A stretch of DNA of 50,549 nt from Betaproteobacteria bacterium (GTDB taxonomy: Bacteria > Pseudomonadota > Gammaproteobacteria > Burkholderiales > Casimicrobiaceae), in the NCBI GenBank assembly GCA_027492485.1, contig JAPUER010000055.1, forward strand, positions 1 through 50,549, given 5' to 3'. Every line of letters begins with the position of its first letter. The first letter of the stretch is position 1. Made by a program: the position numbers and the translations under genes. The notes beneath the pieces were generated by a model. The model did not search any database. It saw only the letters and a list, made by a program, of their open reading frames with translations, and had not been told where the DNA came from. Positions 1-11,185 of the stretch are shown here, piece by piece.

Positions 1-23
1 GCCGCCTTCATACCCCACCCCAA

Positions 24-46
24 CCCTCCCCGGCGAGCGGGGAGGG
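24..46. repeat. Perfect 8-bp inverted repeat (hairpin)
   Basis: CCCTCCCC and GGGGAGGG are separated by 7 nt. No T tract follows, so it is not a typical intrinsic terminator. It lies at the left edge downstream of the minus-strand peptidase gene and may be a 3-prime-end hairpin or one copy of a dispersed palindrome. Nothing else was recognised in positions 1-128. Confidence 0.5.
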
Positions 47-128
47 AGTCGCGAAGATGCGCGTATCAAGAAAAGATGTAACGCGGCACGGGCCGCGCGA
101 CGCCCCGTTGCGCCACGCTCGCGCCGGC

Positions 129-1100
129 TCAACTGAGCAGGTGTTCCTTCAGATTGAACGGTTTGCCGACGGCGTCGAACGAGAACTGCGCGAAGTTGTC
201 GGCGTTGTGCACGCGCTGCCAGGGCACCAGCGCGTCGTAGCCGGGCTTGTGGCGATAGCCGTAGTCGTCGACCTGCACGCCGGTCTGTCCGGTGGGGCCG
301 ACGAAGTGCGCCAGCTCGTGAATCAGCACATAGGCGAAGGCATCCTGCTTCATCGTCTGCATCTTCGGACACAGATAGACCGAACCGCGCGGTATGCCCT
401 GATAGGTCTTGTTGCGCTCGCCGAGCTCGTAGCCGCCGGCGAAGGTGAAGGCGAAGGCGCCCTCGTTGCTGCCGACCGGCTCGTCTGCGAGCAGGATCAT
501 GCCCATCGGAATGTGCCCGATCGCCGTTTCCATGCCGACGTAGATGCGGTTCAACCAGTCGAGCTGCGCGCTCCAGTCGGGGAAGCGGTCGACCTGGAAG
601 TGCTTCACCACCTTGTTCCAGCTCGCCTCGCCGAAGCCGACGAAACCGCCGCCGCCGTTGAGCTTGAAGGTGCGCGCCGCGCTGATCGTCGAGCGCGAGA
701 TGTTGATGATGGAGAGCGTGCGCGGGATGTGCTGCATCATCTCGGCCGGCAGGCTGCCGTAGGTGCTGGTCACGCCGGCGAGCCGCTCGTCGGTGCGCAG
801 GCCGACGTCGACCACGCCGTCCGCCTTGCCGATGCCGAACTGCTTGCGCTGAAAGGCCGAGATGGCGCCGGCGGTCTTGGGTCCGACGATGCCGTCGACC
901 ACCAGCTTCGGGCTGGGGCCGCCTTCGATCGGCGGAAAGCGGTTCAACGCTTCCTGCACCTTCTTCACGTCGTCGGGGAAGTTGCGGCAGCGCGACGCCG
1001 ATCCGACCGCCGCCTTCAGCCCGAGACCTTTGCCGCTGCCGCCACCGGACAGCGCGACCGGTTTGCAGCCGGCCAACCCGCAAAACGCGAACGAATCCAT
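129..1100 (-). CDS. Peptidoglycan-binding-like domain plus zincin metallopeptidase
   Basis: The 323-residue protein joins two modules. Residues about 43-105 look like a PGBD1-type peptidoglycan-binding domain, with the hallmark VDGIVGPKTAGAI near 68-80. The C-terminal half carries HELAH at 261-265 followed by VDDYGY at 277-282. That arrangement (two zinc His, then an Asp-containing motif) is the aspzincin pattern of the M35 deuterolysin/Lys-specific metalloendopeptidase group. It should be a zinc endopeptidase acting on proteins or at the cell wall. The N-terminus (MDSFAFCGLAGCKPV) has no convincing Sec signal peptide, so if it leaves the cell it may use another route such as a type VI system; that is inference, since no secretion gene is in view. 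It is divergent from the cytochrome c gene. Confidence 0.7.
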   Translation of the reverse strand: MDSFAFCGLAGCKPVALSGGGSGKGLGLKAAVGSASRCRNFPDDVKKVQEALNRFPPIEGGPSPKLVVDGIVGPKTAGAISAFQRKQFGIGKADGVVDVGLRTDERLAGVTSTYGSLPAEMMQHIPRTLSIINISRSTISAARTFKLNGGGGFVGFGEASWNKVVKHFQVDRFPDWSAQLDWLNRIYVGMETAIGHIPMGMILLADEPVGSNEGAFAFTFAGGYELGERNKTYQGIPRGSVYLCPKMQTMKQDAFAYVLIHELAHFVGPTGQTGVQVDDYGYRHKPGYDALVPWQRVHNADNFAQFSFDAVGKPFNLKEHLLS

Positions 1101-1300
1101 AACCTACCCCGCTGGATGAATCGAAACCGGCTGCCGGAGCGCATTGCCGGGCAAGGAAGAAGACGGAACGCTGGCAGCGGCTGCGACAGGGCCGTCAGTC
1201 GGGTGTCAACAAAGGGCCGTATCGTCGCGTTGATAGCCATGCATCATTCCCGTGCGCAGCTTCGGTTAAACTCGCGCCCGTTTGTCATCAAGGATTCGTC

Positions 1301-1663
1301 ATGAAGAAATTTGCCCTGTTTGTTGCCGCCGCGCTGTCGCCGGTGGCGTTCGTCAACGTTGCCCACGCCGATGCGGCGCTGGCGCAAGCCAAAGGCTGCA
1401 CCGCCTGCCACCAGGTCGACAAGAAGGTCGTCGGCCCGGCGTACAACGCGGTTGCCGCGTGCTACGCCGAAAAGGATGCCAAGAAGCTGGCGGCGACCAA
1501 GGAAAAGCTGGTCAAGCACGTCAAGGCAGGCGGCGCCGGCACCTGGGGCCCGGTGCCGATGCCGGCGCATCCGCAAGTCGCCGATGCCGACATCGCCAAG
1601 ATCGTCGACTGGGTGATGAGCCAAAAGCCGGGTGACTGCCCGAAAGAGTTCAAGAAGGGCTAA
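1301..1663 (+). CDS. Periplasmic class I cytochrome c (c551/c8-like)
   Basis: This is a 120-residue precursor with a Sec signal peptide (MKKFALFVAAALSPVAFVNV, cleavage probably after AHA at 21-23). The mature protein has a single haem-binding site, CTACH at 33-37, and a probable Met axial ligand at M87 in MPAHP. Size and layout match the small soluble c551/c552/c8 electron carriers that shuttle electrons in the periplasm. An AAGGA Shine-Dalgarno sequence lies about 7 nt before the ATG, and an intrinsic terminator follows, so it is probably transcribed alone. Two extra cysteines (about C54 and C113) lie outside the haem motif; whether they pair cannot be told from sequence. Confidence 0.88.
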   Translation: MKKFALFVAAALSPVAFVNVAHADAALAQAKGCTACHQVDKKVVGPAYNAVAACYAEKDAKKLAATKEKLVKHVKAGGAGTWGPVPMPAHPQVADADIAKIVDWVMSQKPGDCPKEFKKG

Positions 1664-1690
1664 TCCCTTCTCGCGGCTCTGACCCGCCAA

Positions 1691-1722
1691 CCCGCTGATC
1701 GGCAACGACAGCGGGTTTTTTG
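1691..1722 (+). terminator. Intrinsic terminator after cytochrome c
   Basis: CCCGCTG (1691-1697) pairs with CAGCGGG (1709-1715) across an 11-nt loop, and six T residues follow at once. This is a textbook rho-independent terminator on the plus strand, 28 nt after the cytochrome stop codon. Confidence 0.9.
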
Positions 1723-1764
1723 TTGCCTGCTGCGTTGCTGCCTCGTGGCATCAATATCGTATTT

Positions 1765-4076
<2,312 letters not shown>

Positions 4077-4113
4077 CGTAGTTTCGCTACGGCGACCCGG
4101 CGCCCCGACGATA

Positions 4114-4146
4114 CCCGCCTCGCGGCAACGTGAGGCGGGCTTTTTT
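4114..4146 (+). terminator. Intrinsic terminator after katG
   Basis: CCCGCCTC (4114-4121) pairs with GAGGCGGG (4132-4139) across a 10-nt loop. A C and six T residues follow. It lies 37 nt past the katG stop and is oriented for katG. Confidence 0.92.
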
Positions 4147-4218
4147 GCGCGCCGTGCCCAAACTACAAAAAACTACCGATCGCGCTCGTTGCTGACTGTC
4201 AGACCGTGCGAAACGCAA

Positions 4219-4335
4219 CATCTTTTCGCTGCAATGACCACTGCATGGGGGCGACAAGGCATAAATCGTCAATGTCGACTATTGGCAAAAATTGGCGCTA
4301 CGCCCAGTTGCAATGGGCATCAAAGCAAAAAGCCG
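4219..4335. repeat. Dispersed ~117-bp element, copy 1
   Basis: This copy matches 13925-14041 without gaps in overall length: 113 nt separate the CTTTT start from the right end in both. It shares ATGGG at the same offset, the core ATGTCGACT, GCAAAAATT, CGCTA, TGCAAT and the right terminus GCAAAAAGCCG. That right end is the exact reverse complement of the left end CGGCTTTTTGC of copy 2, so the element has terminal inverted repeats. No ORF of note lies inside. It is in the 487-bp gap between katG and pckG. Confidence 0.75.
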
Positions 4336-4370
4336 TTGATGAAAATGCTGCGTTGCCGCGAAGCATTTGG

Positions 4371-4394
4371 CATCGGCATCCGCTCATGCCGATG
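4371..4394. promoter_or_regulatory. Perfect 9-bp inverted repeat upstream of pckG
   Basis: CATCGGCAT (4371-4379) and ATGCCGATG (4386-4394) are perfect inverted repeats with a 6-nt spacer, 170 bp before the pckG start. The 24-bp dyad has the shape of a dimeric regulator site, possibly for carbon-source control of gluconeogenesis; the protein is unknown. The rest of 4395-4563 shows no other clear signal. Confidence 0.4.
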
Positions 4395-4563
4395 ACGCAT
4401 GAAGCCGCCATGTAGCCCGCCGTAGCCGCCGGCTAAAATCGTAATCCCCGTCGCGCAGCCACCCGCCAGCGTGCCGGCAGCCCGCGCAAGGCCCAACCGA
4501 CCTCCTGTTTGCGGCGACCCGTTTTCTTTTCCGTCGCAACCCAGTCTTTCGCTTCTTTTCTTC

Positions 4564-6426
4564 ATGAATCAGCCCGAAACGCTCGCCACTTTGCAAGCCT
4601 CCGTGCAGGCCCCTGCCTACGTCAAGAACATCCGCCTGCTCGCCTGGGTGCGCGAAATGGCCGCCCTCACGCAGCCGGCCGACATCCACTGGTGCGACGG
4701 CAGCGCCGACGAGTACGACCGGCTGTGCGCCGGGCTGGTCAAGGCCGGCACCTTCAAAAAACTGAACGAAGCGAAGCGCCCGAATTCCTTCCTCGCCTGC
4801 AGCGACCCGTCCGACGTCGCCCGCGTCGAGGACCGCACCTTCATCTGCTGCGAGAAGAAGGAAAACGCCGGCCCCACCAACAACTGGATGGCGCCGGCCG
4901 AAATGCGCGCGACGTTGAATCCGCTGTTCAAGGGCGCGATGGCCGGCCGCACCATGTACGTGGTGCCGTTCTCGATGGGGCCGCTCGGCTCGCCGATCGC
5001 GCACATCGGCGTCGAGCTGTCCGATTCGGCCTACGTCGCGGTGAACATGAAGATCATGACCCGCATGGGCCGCGGCGCGATCGAAGTGCTCGGCGAAAGC
5101 GGTGAATTCGTGCCCTGCGTGCACACCGTCGGCGCGCCGCTGGCTGCCGGCCAGAAGGATGTCGCCTGGCCGTGCAACAAGACGAAGTACATCGTGCACT
5201 TCCCGGAAACGCGCGAAATCTGGAGCTACGGCTCCGGCTACGGCGGCAACGCGCTGCTCGGCAAGAAGTGTTTCGCGCTGCGCATCGCGTCGAACATGGG
5301 CCTGCGCGACGGCTGGCTGGCCGAACACATGCTGATCCTGGGTGTCACCAACCCGCAAGGCAAGAAGTACCACGTCGCCGCCGCCTTCCCGTCGGCCTGC
5401 GGCAAGACCAACTTCGCGATGCTGATCCCGCCGAAAGGTTTCGAGGGCTGGAAAGTCACCACCATCGGCGACGACATCGCCTGGATCAAGCCCGGCAAGG
5501 ATGGCCGTCTGTACGCCATCAACCCCGAGGCCGGCTACTTCGGCGTGGCGCCGGGCACCAACAAATCGTCCAACGCCAACTGCATGGCCTCGGTGCAGGG
5601 CAACACCATCTTCACCAACGTCGCGCTGACCGACGACGGCGACGTATGGTGGGAGGGCATGACCAAGGAGGCCCCGGCGCATCTGATCGACTGGCAGGGC
5701 AAGGACTGGACGCCGGAGATTGCCAAACAAACCGGCGCCAAGGCCGCCCATCCCAATTCGCGTTTCACCGTCGCTGCCACCAATAACCCGGCGCTCGACA
5801 GCGAATGGGACAACCCGGCCGGCGTGGCGATCGACGCCTTCATCTTCGGCGGCCGCCGCAGCACCACGGTGCCGCTGGTCACCGAGGCGCGCGACTGGGT
5901 GGAAGGCGTCTACATGGCCGCGACCATGGGCTCGGAGACGACCGCCGCCGCCGCCGGCCAGCAGGGCGTGGTGCGCCGCGATCCGTTCGCGATGCTGCCG
6001 TTTGCCGGCTACAACATGGCGGAATACTTCGGCCACTGGTTGAAGCTCGGCGAGCGCCTTGCTGCTTCCGGCGCCAAGCTGCCGAAGATCTTCACCGTCA
6101 ACTGGTTCCGCAAGGACGCCGACGGCAAATTCGTCTGGCCGGGCTTCGGCGACAACATGCGCGTGATGGCCTGGATGCTGGAGCGCGTCGAAGGCAAAGG
6201 GCAGGGCGAGGAGCACGTGTTCGGCATCACCCCGCGCTACAGCGACATCCACTGGCACGGCCTCGATTTCAGCGAAGCGCAATACCAGAGCGTCACCAGC
6301 ATCGACCACAGCGCGTGGGCCGAAGAAATGAAGCTGCACGAAGACCTGTTCGAGCAGCTCGCCCACAACCTGCCGCCTGAACTGCCGGCCACCAAAGCGA
6401 AGATTCAGGCGCGACTGGGCGCCTGA
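4564..6426 (+). CDS. pckG: GTP-dependent phosphoenolpyruvate carboxykinase
   Basis: This 620-residue protein converts oxaloacetate and GTP to PEP, CO2 and GDP, the entry step of gluconeogenesis. The diagnostic GTP-PEPCK P-loop with its reactive Cys ([13 protein letters not shown]) is at about 275-287. [12 protein letters not shown] and [19 protein letters not shown] are further family blocks. The ATG at 4564 ([10 protein letters not shown]) is preferred over an in-frame ATG at 4471, because the intervening 31 residues are non-homologous-looking, Pro/Arg-rich sequence. No good Shine-Dalgarno precedes it (pyrimidine-rich TTCTTTTCTTC), which is odd for a highly used gene. Length is typical of bacterial GTP enzymes. 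Together with fbp at 34.7 kb it indicates growth on organic acids. Confidence 0.97.
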   Translation: MNQPETLATLQASVQAPAYVKNIRLLAWVREMAALTQPADIHWCDGSADEYDRLCAGLVKAGTFKKLNEAKRPNSFLACSDPSDVARVEDRTFICCEKKENAGPTNNWMAPAEMRATLNPLFKGAMAGRTMYVVPFSMGPLGSPIAHIGVELSDSAYVAVNMKIMTRMGRGAIEVLGESGEFVPCVHTVGAPLAAGQKDVAWPCNKTKYIVHFPETREIWSYGSGYGGNALLGKKCFALRIASNMGLRDGWLAEHMLILGVTNPQGKKYHVAAAFPSACGKTNFAMLIPPKGFEGWKVTTIGDDIAWIKPGKDGRLYAINPEAGYFGVAPGTNKSSNANCMASVQGNTIFTNVALTDDGDVWWEGMTKEAPAHLIDWQGKDWTPEIAKQTGAKAAHPNSRFTVAATNNPALDSEWDNPAGVAIDAFIFGGRRSTTVPLVTEARDWVEGVYMAATMGSETTAAAAGQQGVVRRDPFAMLPFAGYNMAEYFGHWLKLGERLAASGAKLPKIFTVNWFRKDADGKFVWPGFGDNMRVMAWMLERVEGKGQGEEHVFGITPRYSDIHWHGLDFSEAQYQSVTSIDHSAWAEEMKLHEDLFEQLAHNLPPELPATKAKIQARLGA

Positions 6427-6822
6427 GCGGGCGGGACCGTGGCGACGATCCCGGCCCCGATTTTGCCCTGCAACGTTGCCGGGCAGCGACGTAGCACGTT
6501 GTCCTCCCGCGGATATCAATCGTGCCGGCGTGTCACGCAACGCGGCCGCGTTGACGCTTGGATAAATGGCGGCAAACCGCAAGCATCCATGTGCAGCTGA
6601 CGCTCGCCGGGAGTTGCGCTACGGGCCCCATTTGCGGGAGTACGTCAGTGCGGTCCGTTAATCGCCGAACGCGCAAACCGGAAACATGAACTCATGCCGT
6701 TTCCGAATCGCACCCATCTACGATGCCACTAGCATGACTCGCGTCGCAACTCAGCCGCGGCGTCGCGCTGCCGACACGCGCAGTCGACGACGCGATGATC
6801 CGGAAATTCACGCCGATCCATC
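6427..6822. other. 396-bp intergenic region pckG to BTAD regulator
   Basis: It holds a dyad at 6465-6484 (GCCC-T-GCAAC/GTTGC-C-GGGC), 38 nt after pckG, which could fold at the mRNA 3-prime end although no T tract follows. The remainder (6490-6822) shows no convincing gene or promoter. It probably contains the promoter of the downstream regulator. Confidence 0.4.
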
Positions 6823-9800
6823 ATGCTGCATCTGACCCTGCTCGGACAATTCGCGGCCGCAATCGACGGCCATGCCATCACGCATTGGCCGCGCAAGAGC
6901 GCGCTGCTGTTGCTGCAGTTGCTGGCCATTGCGCCGGAACATCGAATTACTCGTAACGAGGCAGCGCAGGCGCTGGCACACGATACCGACGATGAGCAGT
7001 TGCGCCAGGTGAGCGATGCGCTCTACGCGTTGCGCTCGCGGACCGCGACTGGCCCGGAGGCCGCCAAGCTGGGCGACTATGTTGGCGCATCCTCCGATGC
7101 CATATGGCTCGACACAACTGGTCGCCCGATCGAGATCGATCTGGTCAGGTTCGAACAAGCCGCGAACGAGGCGCTTGCTGCCGACGCACGATCGCGTTTA
7201 CCGTTGCTCGAAGCAGCGACAGCGCAGTTTGGTGGCCCGCTGTTAAGTGGCGTGCTGCCTGCTCTCGAATCGGCCGTGGCCCCCATGCGCATGCACGTGG
7301 AGCAGCTTTACCTCGGTTGCGCACGTGCGCTGGTCGGCGAGTACATGCAGCTCGGGCAGGGTGAGCGCGTTATCGTTGCGCTGCAAAACGTGTTGCGGAT
7401 CGTGCCCAGCGACGAGGAGAGTCACCGCCAACTGATCGAGCTATACGCAACGCTGGGCCGTTATCACGAAGCCGAACAACAGTTGCAACTCTGCCGCGCG
7501 GTACTCGCGCGCGAGCTTGGCCTGAAACCCTCAGCGGCGACGATCGAGTCGATCCGCGTCGCCCGGGAGCGCCGCCTGGCGGGACAGCAAGCCGTAGCGC
7601 GACCGGACATTGCGGTCGGTGCGGCACCCGAGCCGCGGCAGAGCTACACGCCGCCCAGATCGCTGGTACAGCTTATCGGCCGCGCCGCTGACGTCGAGCA
7701 TCTCGTGAACCAACTGGGTTCGGCGCAAGCGCCGGCCCTGCTGACACTCTGCGGTATCGGTGGCGTCGGCAAGACGCAGTTGGCTCTGGAGGTTGCGCGT
7801 CGGCTGGCGAAAGCGCGCAAGCATGGCACCGCAGTAGTGGATCTCACGCACGCTTCGGACGCGGGCGAGGTGGCGCGCACGGTGGCGATTGCGCTCGGCA
7901 TCAAGCGAACCGACAACAGGTCATGGGCGGAGCGGTTGCAGCAGCACCTTGCGCCGCTTGATCTGCTTCTGGTGCTCGACAACTTCGAGCACGTGCACCG
8001 CGCGGCCCCCTGGCTTGCTTCGTTGCTCGAGCAGTCGCCGGCGCTGAACGTGCTCTGTACGTCGCGCTATCCGTTGTTGTTGCGCGGCGAGCAGGTGTTC
8101 GATGTGGAACCATTGGTCACGCAGCACGCGACTGTCGCCCCCGAGCCTGGCAACGAAGCGAAGCCGAGCGATGCGGCGGCTCTGTTTTTGCGGGCAGCCC
8201 ATACACTGCGGGTGCAAGCGGTGGACGCGGCGCGCGACCTGCCGTTGATCGAACAGTTGTGCCGGCGACTGGACGGCTTGCCGTTGGCCATTGAGTTGGC
8301 CGCAGCGCGAGCCACCGTGATTGGCGTCGGACCGTTGCTCGACGAGTTGCGCACGACGCACGTGGCGCTGCACAATCCGTTGCGCGACGCGGCGCCGCGC
8401 CACACGTCGTTGCAGGACTTGCTGCAATCCACCTGTGCGATTCTCGACCACGACAGCAAGATCGCTCTGGGCTACGCGGCGCACTTCGAAGCGGGCTTCA
8501 CGCTGAGGCAGCTTGCCGACAGTGGCTTGTTTACCGCGGCCGAAAGTGAACGCATCCTCGCGCGCTTGATCGAGGCGCGCATCGTCAGCGTCGATATGGC
8601 CAAGCGCGCAGACCTTCAAGCGGAGCCGGTGCCACGCTTCCGGCTGTTCGAAACCATACGTTCTTACGCGCGCTACTCGGCCTGGATGGAAGAGGAGGAG
8701 CGCCAGCGCACTACCAAGGCCTTTGTCGATGCCTGGTACCGATTTGCGCGACGGGTTAGCGATAGTCGACACACTCCTGCGGAACGAGAAAATTTCGACC
8801 AAGTCGAGCGTGAGTTCGAAAACATCGCGGGCGCGATTCGCTTGGCAGCGCGCGTTGACCGCTCGCTCGCCAGTGGGTTGATTGCTCACCTCTTCCGTGC
8901 CTGCCAGCGACGCGGTTATCTGTATGACGCGATCGGATGGATCGAAGACGGTAGTTTGCTTGACGACAGCGACGAAATTACGTCGGAAAGTACGGCGCTT
9001 CGCCTCGCCGCCTGCGTACTGTACGCCGGGGTGGGCCGCTACCCGCTGTCGCAACGTTATGGCGAACAAGCGCTTGCGCGCGTGACGGCATCGAGTGCGG
9101 ACGAGGTATCGATCCATGTGGCGCTGGCCCACACCTGCTTGCTGCAAAGCGAATGGCCCGCCGGAGCCATGTATGCGCGGCGAGGGCTGACCTCGGCGCT
9201 GGCGATATGCGATGAGCGTGGGGAGCTCGACGCCCGCATTCTGTTGTCGATGCTGGATCATCGATCCGGGCGTTACGGGGAGGCGCAGACGCATGCTGCC
9301 CGCGCACGCGACATTTGCGTCCGCCGTGGCATCGAGATGCCGCATCGGCTCGTCGGTACGCTTGCGCTGAGCAAGCGCTTCGCGGGCGATATCGGTGGTG
9401 CGGCCACGCTTTACGAGGCGACGGCAGCGCGATGTCGCGAGCAACGCGACTGGCGCGCCAAGGTGATGATGAAACTGGATCAATCGGAGTGCGATTTGCT
9501 CGCACTGAACCTTCCGCGTGCACGGGAGTCGCTGCTGCGCGTAGAAGGGTTGTGTGCGACACATCGCATCAACATGATTCTCTGCATGTTGCACCAGCAA
9601 TGGGGTGTGTACCGCCTATTGAATGAGGAGCCGCACGCGGCGGTCGAGGCGTTGAATCTGAGCATGGAGATCATGCCGCCGGGCTCGCACCTTGAGCAGT
9701 CCGACATCACGCTGCTGTGGCTAGTCCACGCTCATTTGGCAGCAGGCAACCCCGACGCCGCATATCGGGCCGCGGTGCGGTTGACGTCGCCGCAGACGAA

Positions 9801-10110
9801 AATCCGACGGTACATGGAGCCCTTTGCGGTGGATACGGTTGCGTCGACGTTTGCCGTGACGGACGCTTCGGCGGCAGCGGCGTTGCGCAATGCCGCGAAC
9901 CGATTGCGTGAGCGCGATGGCTTGGTTATAACGCCCGCTGAAGAGAGGCTACTGAACATCGCCGGGGCGCGACCATTGGGGGCTCGGCTGGAGGCGGAAC
10001 CCCGCCATGTCAGGTGGTCGCCGGCGCAACTGCTGGATGGCGCAATTGCACTTTGTCACGAGGCGTTGTTGAATGCACGTGCGGGCTATTCAACAACGCC
10101 AATGTCGTGA
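6823..10110 (+). CDS. Large BTAD/NB-ARC transcriptional regulator (AfsR/SARP-like)
   Basis: This 1095-residue protein has the order seen in AfsR-type regulators. An OmpR-like winged helix lies at about 1-95 and a bacterial transcriptional activator (BTAD) helical domain at about 103-246 (DEESHRQLIELYATLGRYHE). A STAND/NB-ARC ATPase follows: P-loop GIGGVGKT near 311-318, Walker B LLLVLDNFEH near 380, then the conserved GLPLAIELAAARA. The last ~450 residues look like TPR-type helical repeats. Such proteins bind direct repeats near promoters and are gated by ATP and a ligand or partner. In actinomycetes they control secondary metabolites, but proteobacterial versions are poorly characterised. 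Its ATG has no clear Shine-Dalgarno. It converges on two small exported proteins, its most obvious candidate targets. Codon use looks somewhat less GC-rich than in neighbouring housekeeping genes. Confidence 0.88.
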   Translation: MLHLTLLGQFAAAIDGHAITHWPRKSALLLLQLLAIAPEHRITRNEAAQALAHDTDDEQLRQVSDALYALRSRTATGPEAAKLGDYVGASSDAIWLDTTGRPIEIDLVRFEQAANEALAADARSRLPLLEAATAQFGGPLLSGVLPALESAVAPMRMHVEQLYLGCARALVGEYMQLGQGERVIVALQNVLRIVPSDEESHRQLIELYATLGRYHEAEQQLQLCRAVLARELGLKPSAATIESIRVARERRLAGQQAVARPDIAVGAAPEPRQSYTPPRSLVQLIGRAADVEHLVNQLGSAQAPALLTLCGIGGVGKTQLALEVARRLAKARKHGTAVVDLTHASDAGEVARTVAIALGIKRTDNRSWAERLQQHLAPLDLLLVLDNFEHVHRAAPWLASLLEQSPALNVLCTSRYPLLLRGEQVFDVEPLVTQHATVAPEPGNEAKPSDAAALFLRAAHTLRVQAVDAARDLPLIEQLCRRLDGLPLAIELAAARATVIGVGPLLDELRTTHVALHNPLRDAAPRHTSLQDLLQSTCAILDHDSKIALGYAAHFEAGFTLRQLADSGLFTAAESERILARLIEARIVSVDMAKRADLQAEPVPRFRLFETIRSYARYSAWMEEEERQRTTKAFVDAWYRFARRVSDSRHTPAERENFDQVEREFENIAGAIRLAARVDRSLASGLIAHLFRACQRRGYLYDAIGWIEDGSLLDDSDEITSESTALRLAACVLYAGVGRYPLSQRYGEQALARVTASSADEVSIHVALAHTCLLQSEWPAGAMYARRGLTSALAICDERGELDARILLSMLDHRSGRYGEAQTHAARARDICVRRGIEMPHRLVGTLALSKRFAGDIGGAATLYEATAARCREQRDWRAKVMMKLDQSECDLLALNLPRARESLLRVEGLCATHRINMILCMLHQQWGVYRLLNEEPHAAVEALNLSMEIMPPGSHLEQSDITLLWLVHAHLAAGNPDAAYRAAVRLTSPQTKIRRYMEPFAVDTVASTFAVTDASAAAALRNAANRLRERDGLVITPAEERLLNIAGARPLGARLEAEPRHVRWSPAQLLDGAIALCHEALLNARAGYSTTPMS

Positions 10111-10345
10111 ACGTGTCGCAAGGACTTGCGTGGTAAGTACGCACACGGCACCTACGCCGTGTGCGCATCGATGACGTATTGACGCGAGCTACCGCCAAGG
10201 AATGACAATGTGCCCGCGACACAGAGAACTCGGACCTGTATTCGCATCGGGCCGGGCGAGTGCTGAACAAAAGTCGTATTTCGTTCACCCTGAGCTTGCG
10301 TCGGACGCCCCGTCTGCGGTGAACGGGGACTTGTCCAGCACTTTC
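10111..10345. other. Convergent intergenic region with two dyads
   Basis: CGCACACGGC (10140-10149) pairs with GCCGTGTGCG (10156-10165) in a strong 10-bp hairpin 29 nt after the regulator stop. It lacks a T tract but probably marks the 3-prime end. A second dyad, CGTTCACC (10282-10289) with GGTGAACG (10318-10325), resembles a decayed copy of the element at 14087-14166: both contain CCCTGAGC, and both are followed by GAACGGGG and CTTTCTTAGC. Confidence 0.55.
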
Positions 10346-10981
10346 TTAGCAGGCCCAGGTCGTCAGCACTGCGTTCGGAACGCTAATTTGCAAGCAACGG
10401 TTCTGCGAGGCGGCATTTAGAGCTGCGGCCTTAAATTCCCATGGACTGTGGCTGGCGCAGTTGCGGTAGAAACTCTGTGCCGCCCAATCGTTGCTAATAA
10501 GATCGCTCCAAGCACGGCACGTCGACGCTACTGCGTACAGAGACGGCGAAGTCCATTCCGCGATTCGTTTGGTTTCCGCGCGATTGAGCCGGATCTGTGG
10601 CTTGGTGCCGTTGAACAAACTGGCCTTTGTCCCGTCCGTACCGGCCATCGCGATCATGACTCCGGATGCGTCGAAAAGCATGACGCCATCGGCGCCAATC
10701 ACGTTACCGTCGGCATCGATGCGGGCGACGAGATTGCCGCGGGTGTCATACGTGCTGCCGTCCGGAGCAATCGAGCCAACGAATGCGCCGTTGGCGTCGA
10801 ACAGCGTGGCGAACGACTCACTCATACCCGGATCCGTTGAGACCGGGCCTTGCGGGTTGGCGATTTGCGCGTTGCTTGGAACGCCCATGGATGCCAACGA
10901 ATTCGGTTGTGCGGTGGCGAAAGTTGCGGACACGATCAGGCTAACGCTCGTAGCCAGGGTCCGCACGATGATGTGTTTCAT
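10346..10981 (-). CDS. Exported protein of unknown function with DG-rich repeats and Cys-rich C-terminus
   Basis: I do not recognise this 211-residue protein. It begins with a Sec signal peptide (about residues 1-24, ending TFATA). Residues about 60-115 contain short repeats of the type LFDANGAFVG, YDTRGNLVARIDADG and LFDASGVMIA, each followed by a DG turn, recalling RHS/YD-like or beta-hairpin repeats. The last ~75 residues carry four cysteines (in STCRAW, RNCAS, NRCLQ and the C-terminal TWAC), compatible with two disulfides in a small folded module. The C-terminus ends exactly on Cys. It converges with the BTAD regulator and lies 204 bp downstream of the 183-residue exported protein on the same strand. 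A weak GAGAG precedes the start. Confidence 0.7.
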   Translation of the reverse strand: MKHIIVRTLATSVSLIVSATFATAQPNSLASMGVPSNAQIANPQGPVSTDPGMSESFATLFDANGAFVGSIAPDGSTYDTRGNLVARIDADGNVIGADGVMLFDASGVMIAMAGTDGTKASLFNGTKPQIRLNRAETKRIAEWTSPSLYAVASTCRAWSDLISNDWAAQSFYRNCASHSPWEFKAAALNAASQNRCLQISVPNAVLTTWAC

Positions 10982-11185
10982 ATTAGCTCTCGAAATTTGA
11001 ATGGAAAATGTGGTTGAGTGACCGATGACTCGTAACCATGCTGGACACTCGAGTAGCGCGATGCTTTGCGCTGGAGTTCACCGACGTATCGCCGCTCAAT
11101 GCGTAGCGATGTGGGCGGCAACGGGCGATGCGCCGACCCCGAGGCGGGGCCAGAGCGGCCCGACCTCGATGCTCGGCAGTGCTGA

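Noticed and set aside
4384-6582. 732-residue open frame antisense to pckG
   Set aside because: Shadow of a certain gene; low-complexity Arg/Gly/Val composition and no start signal.
7921-9600. 559-residue open frame antisense to the BTAD regulator
   Set aside because: The plus frame has clear BTAD and NB-ARC motifs; the antisense frame has none.
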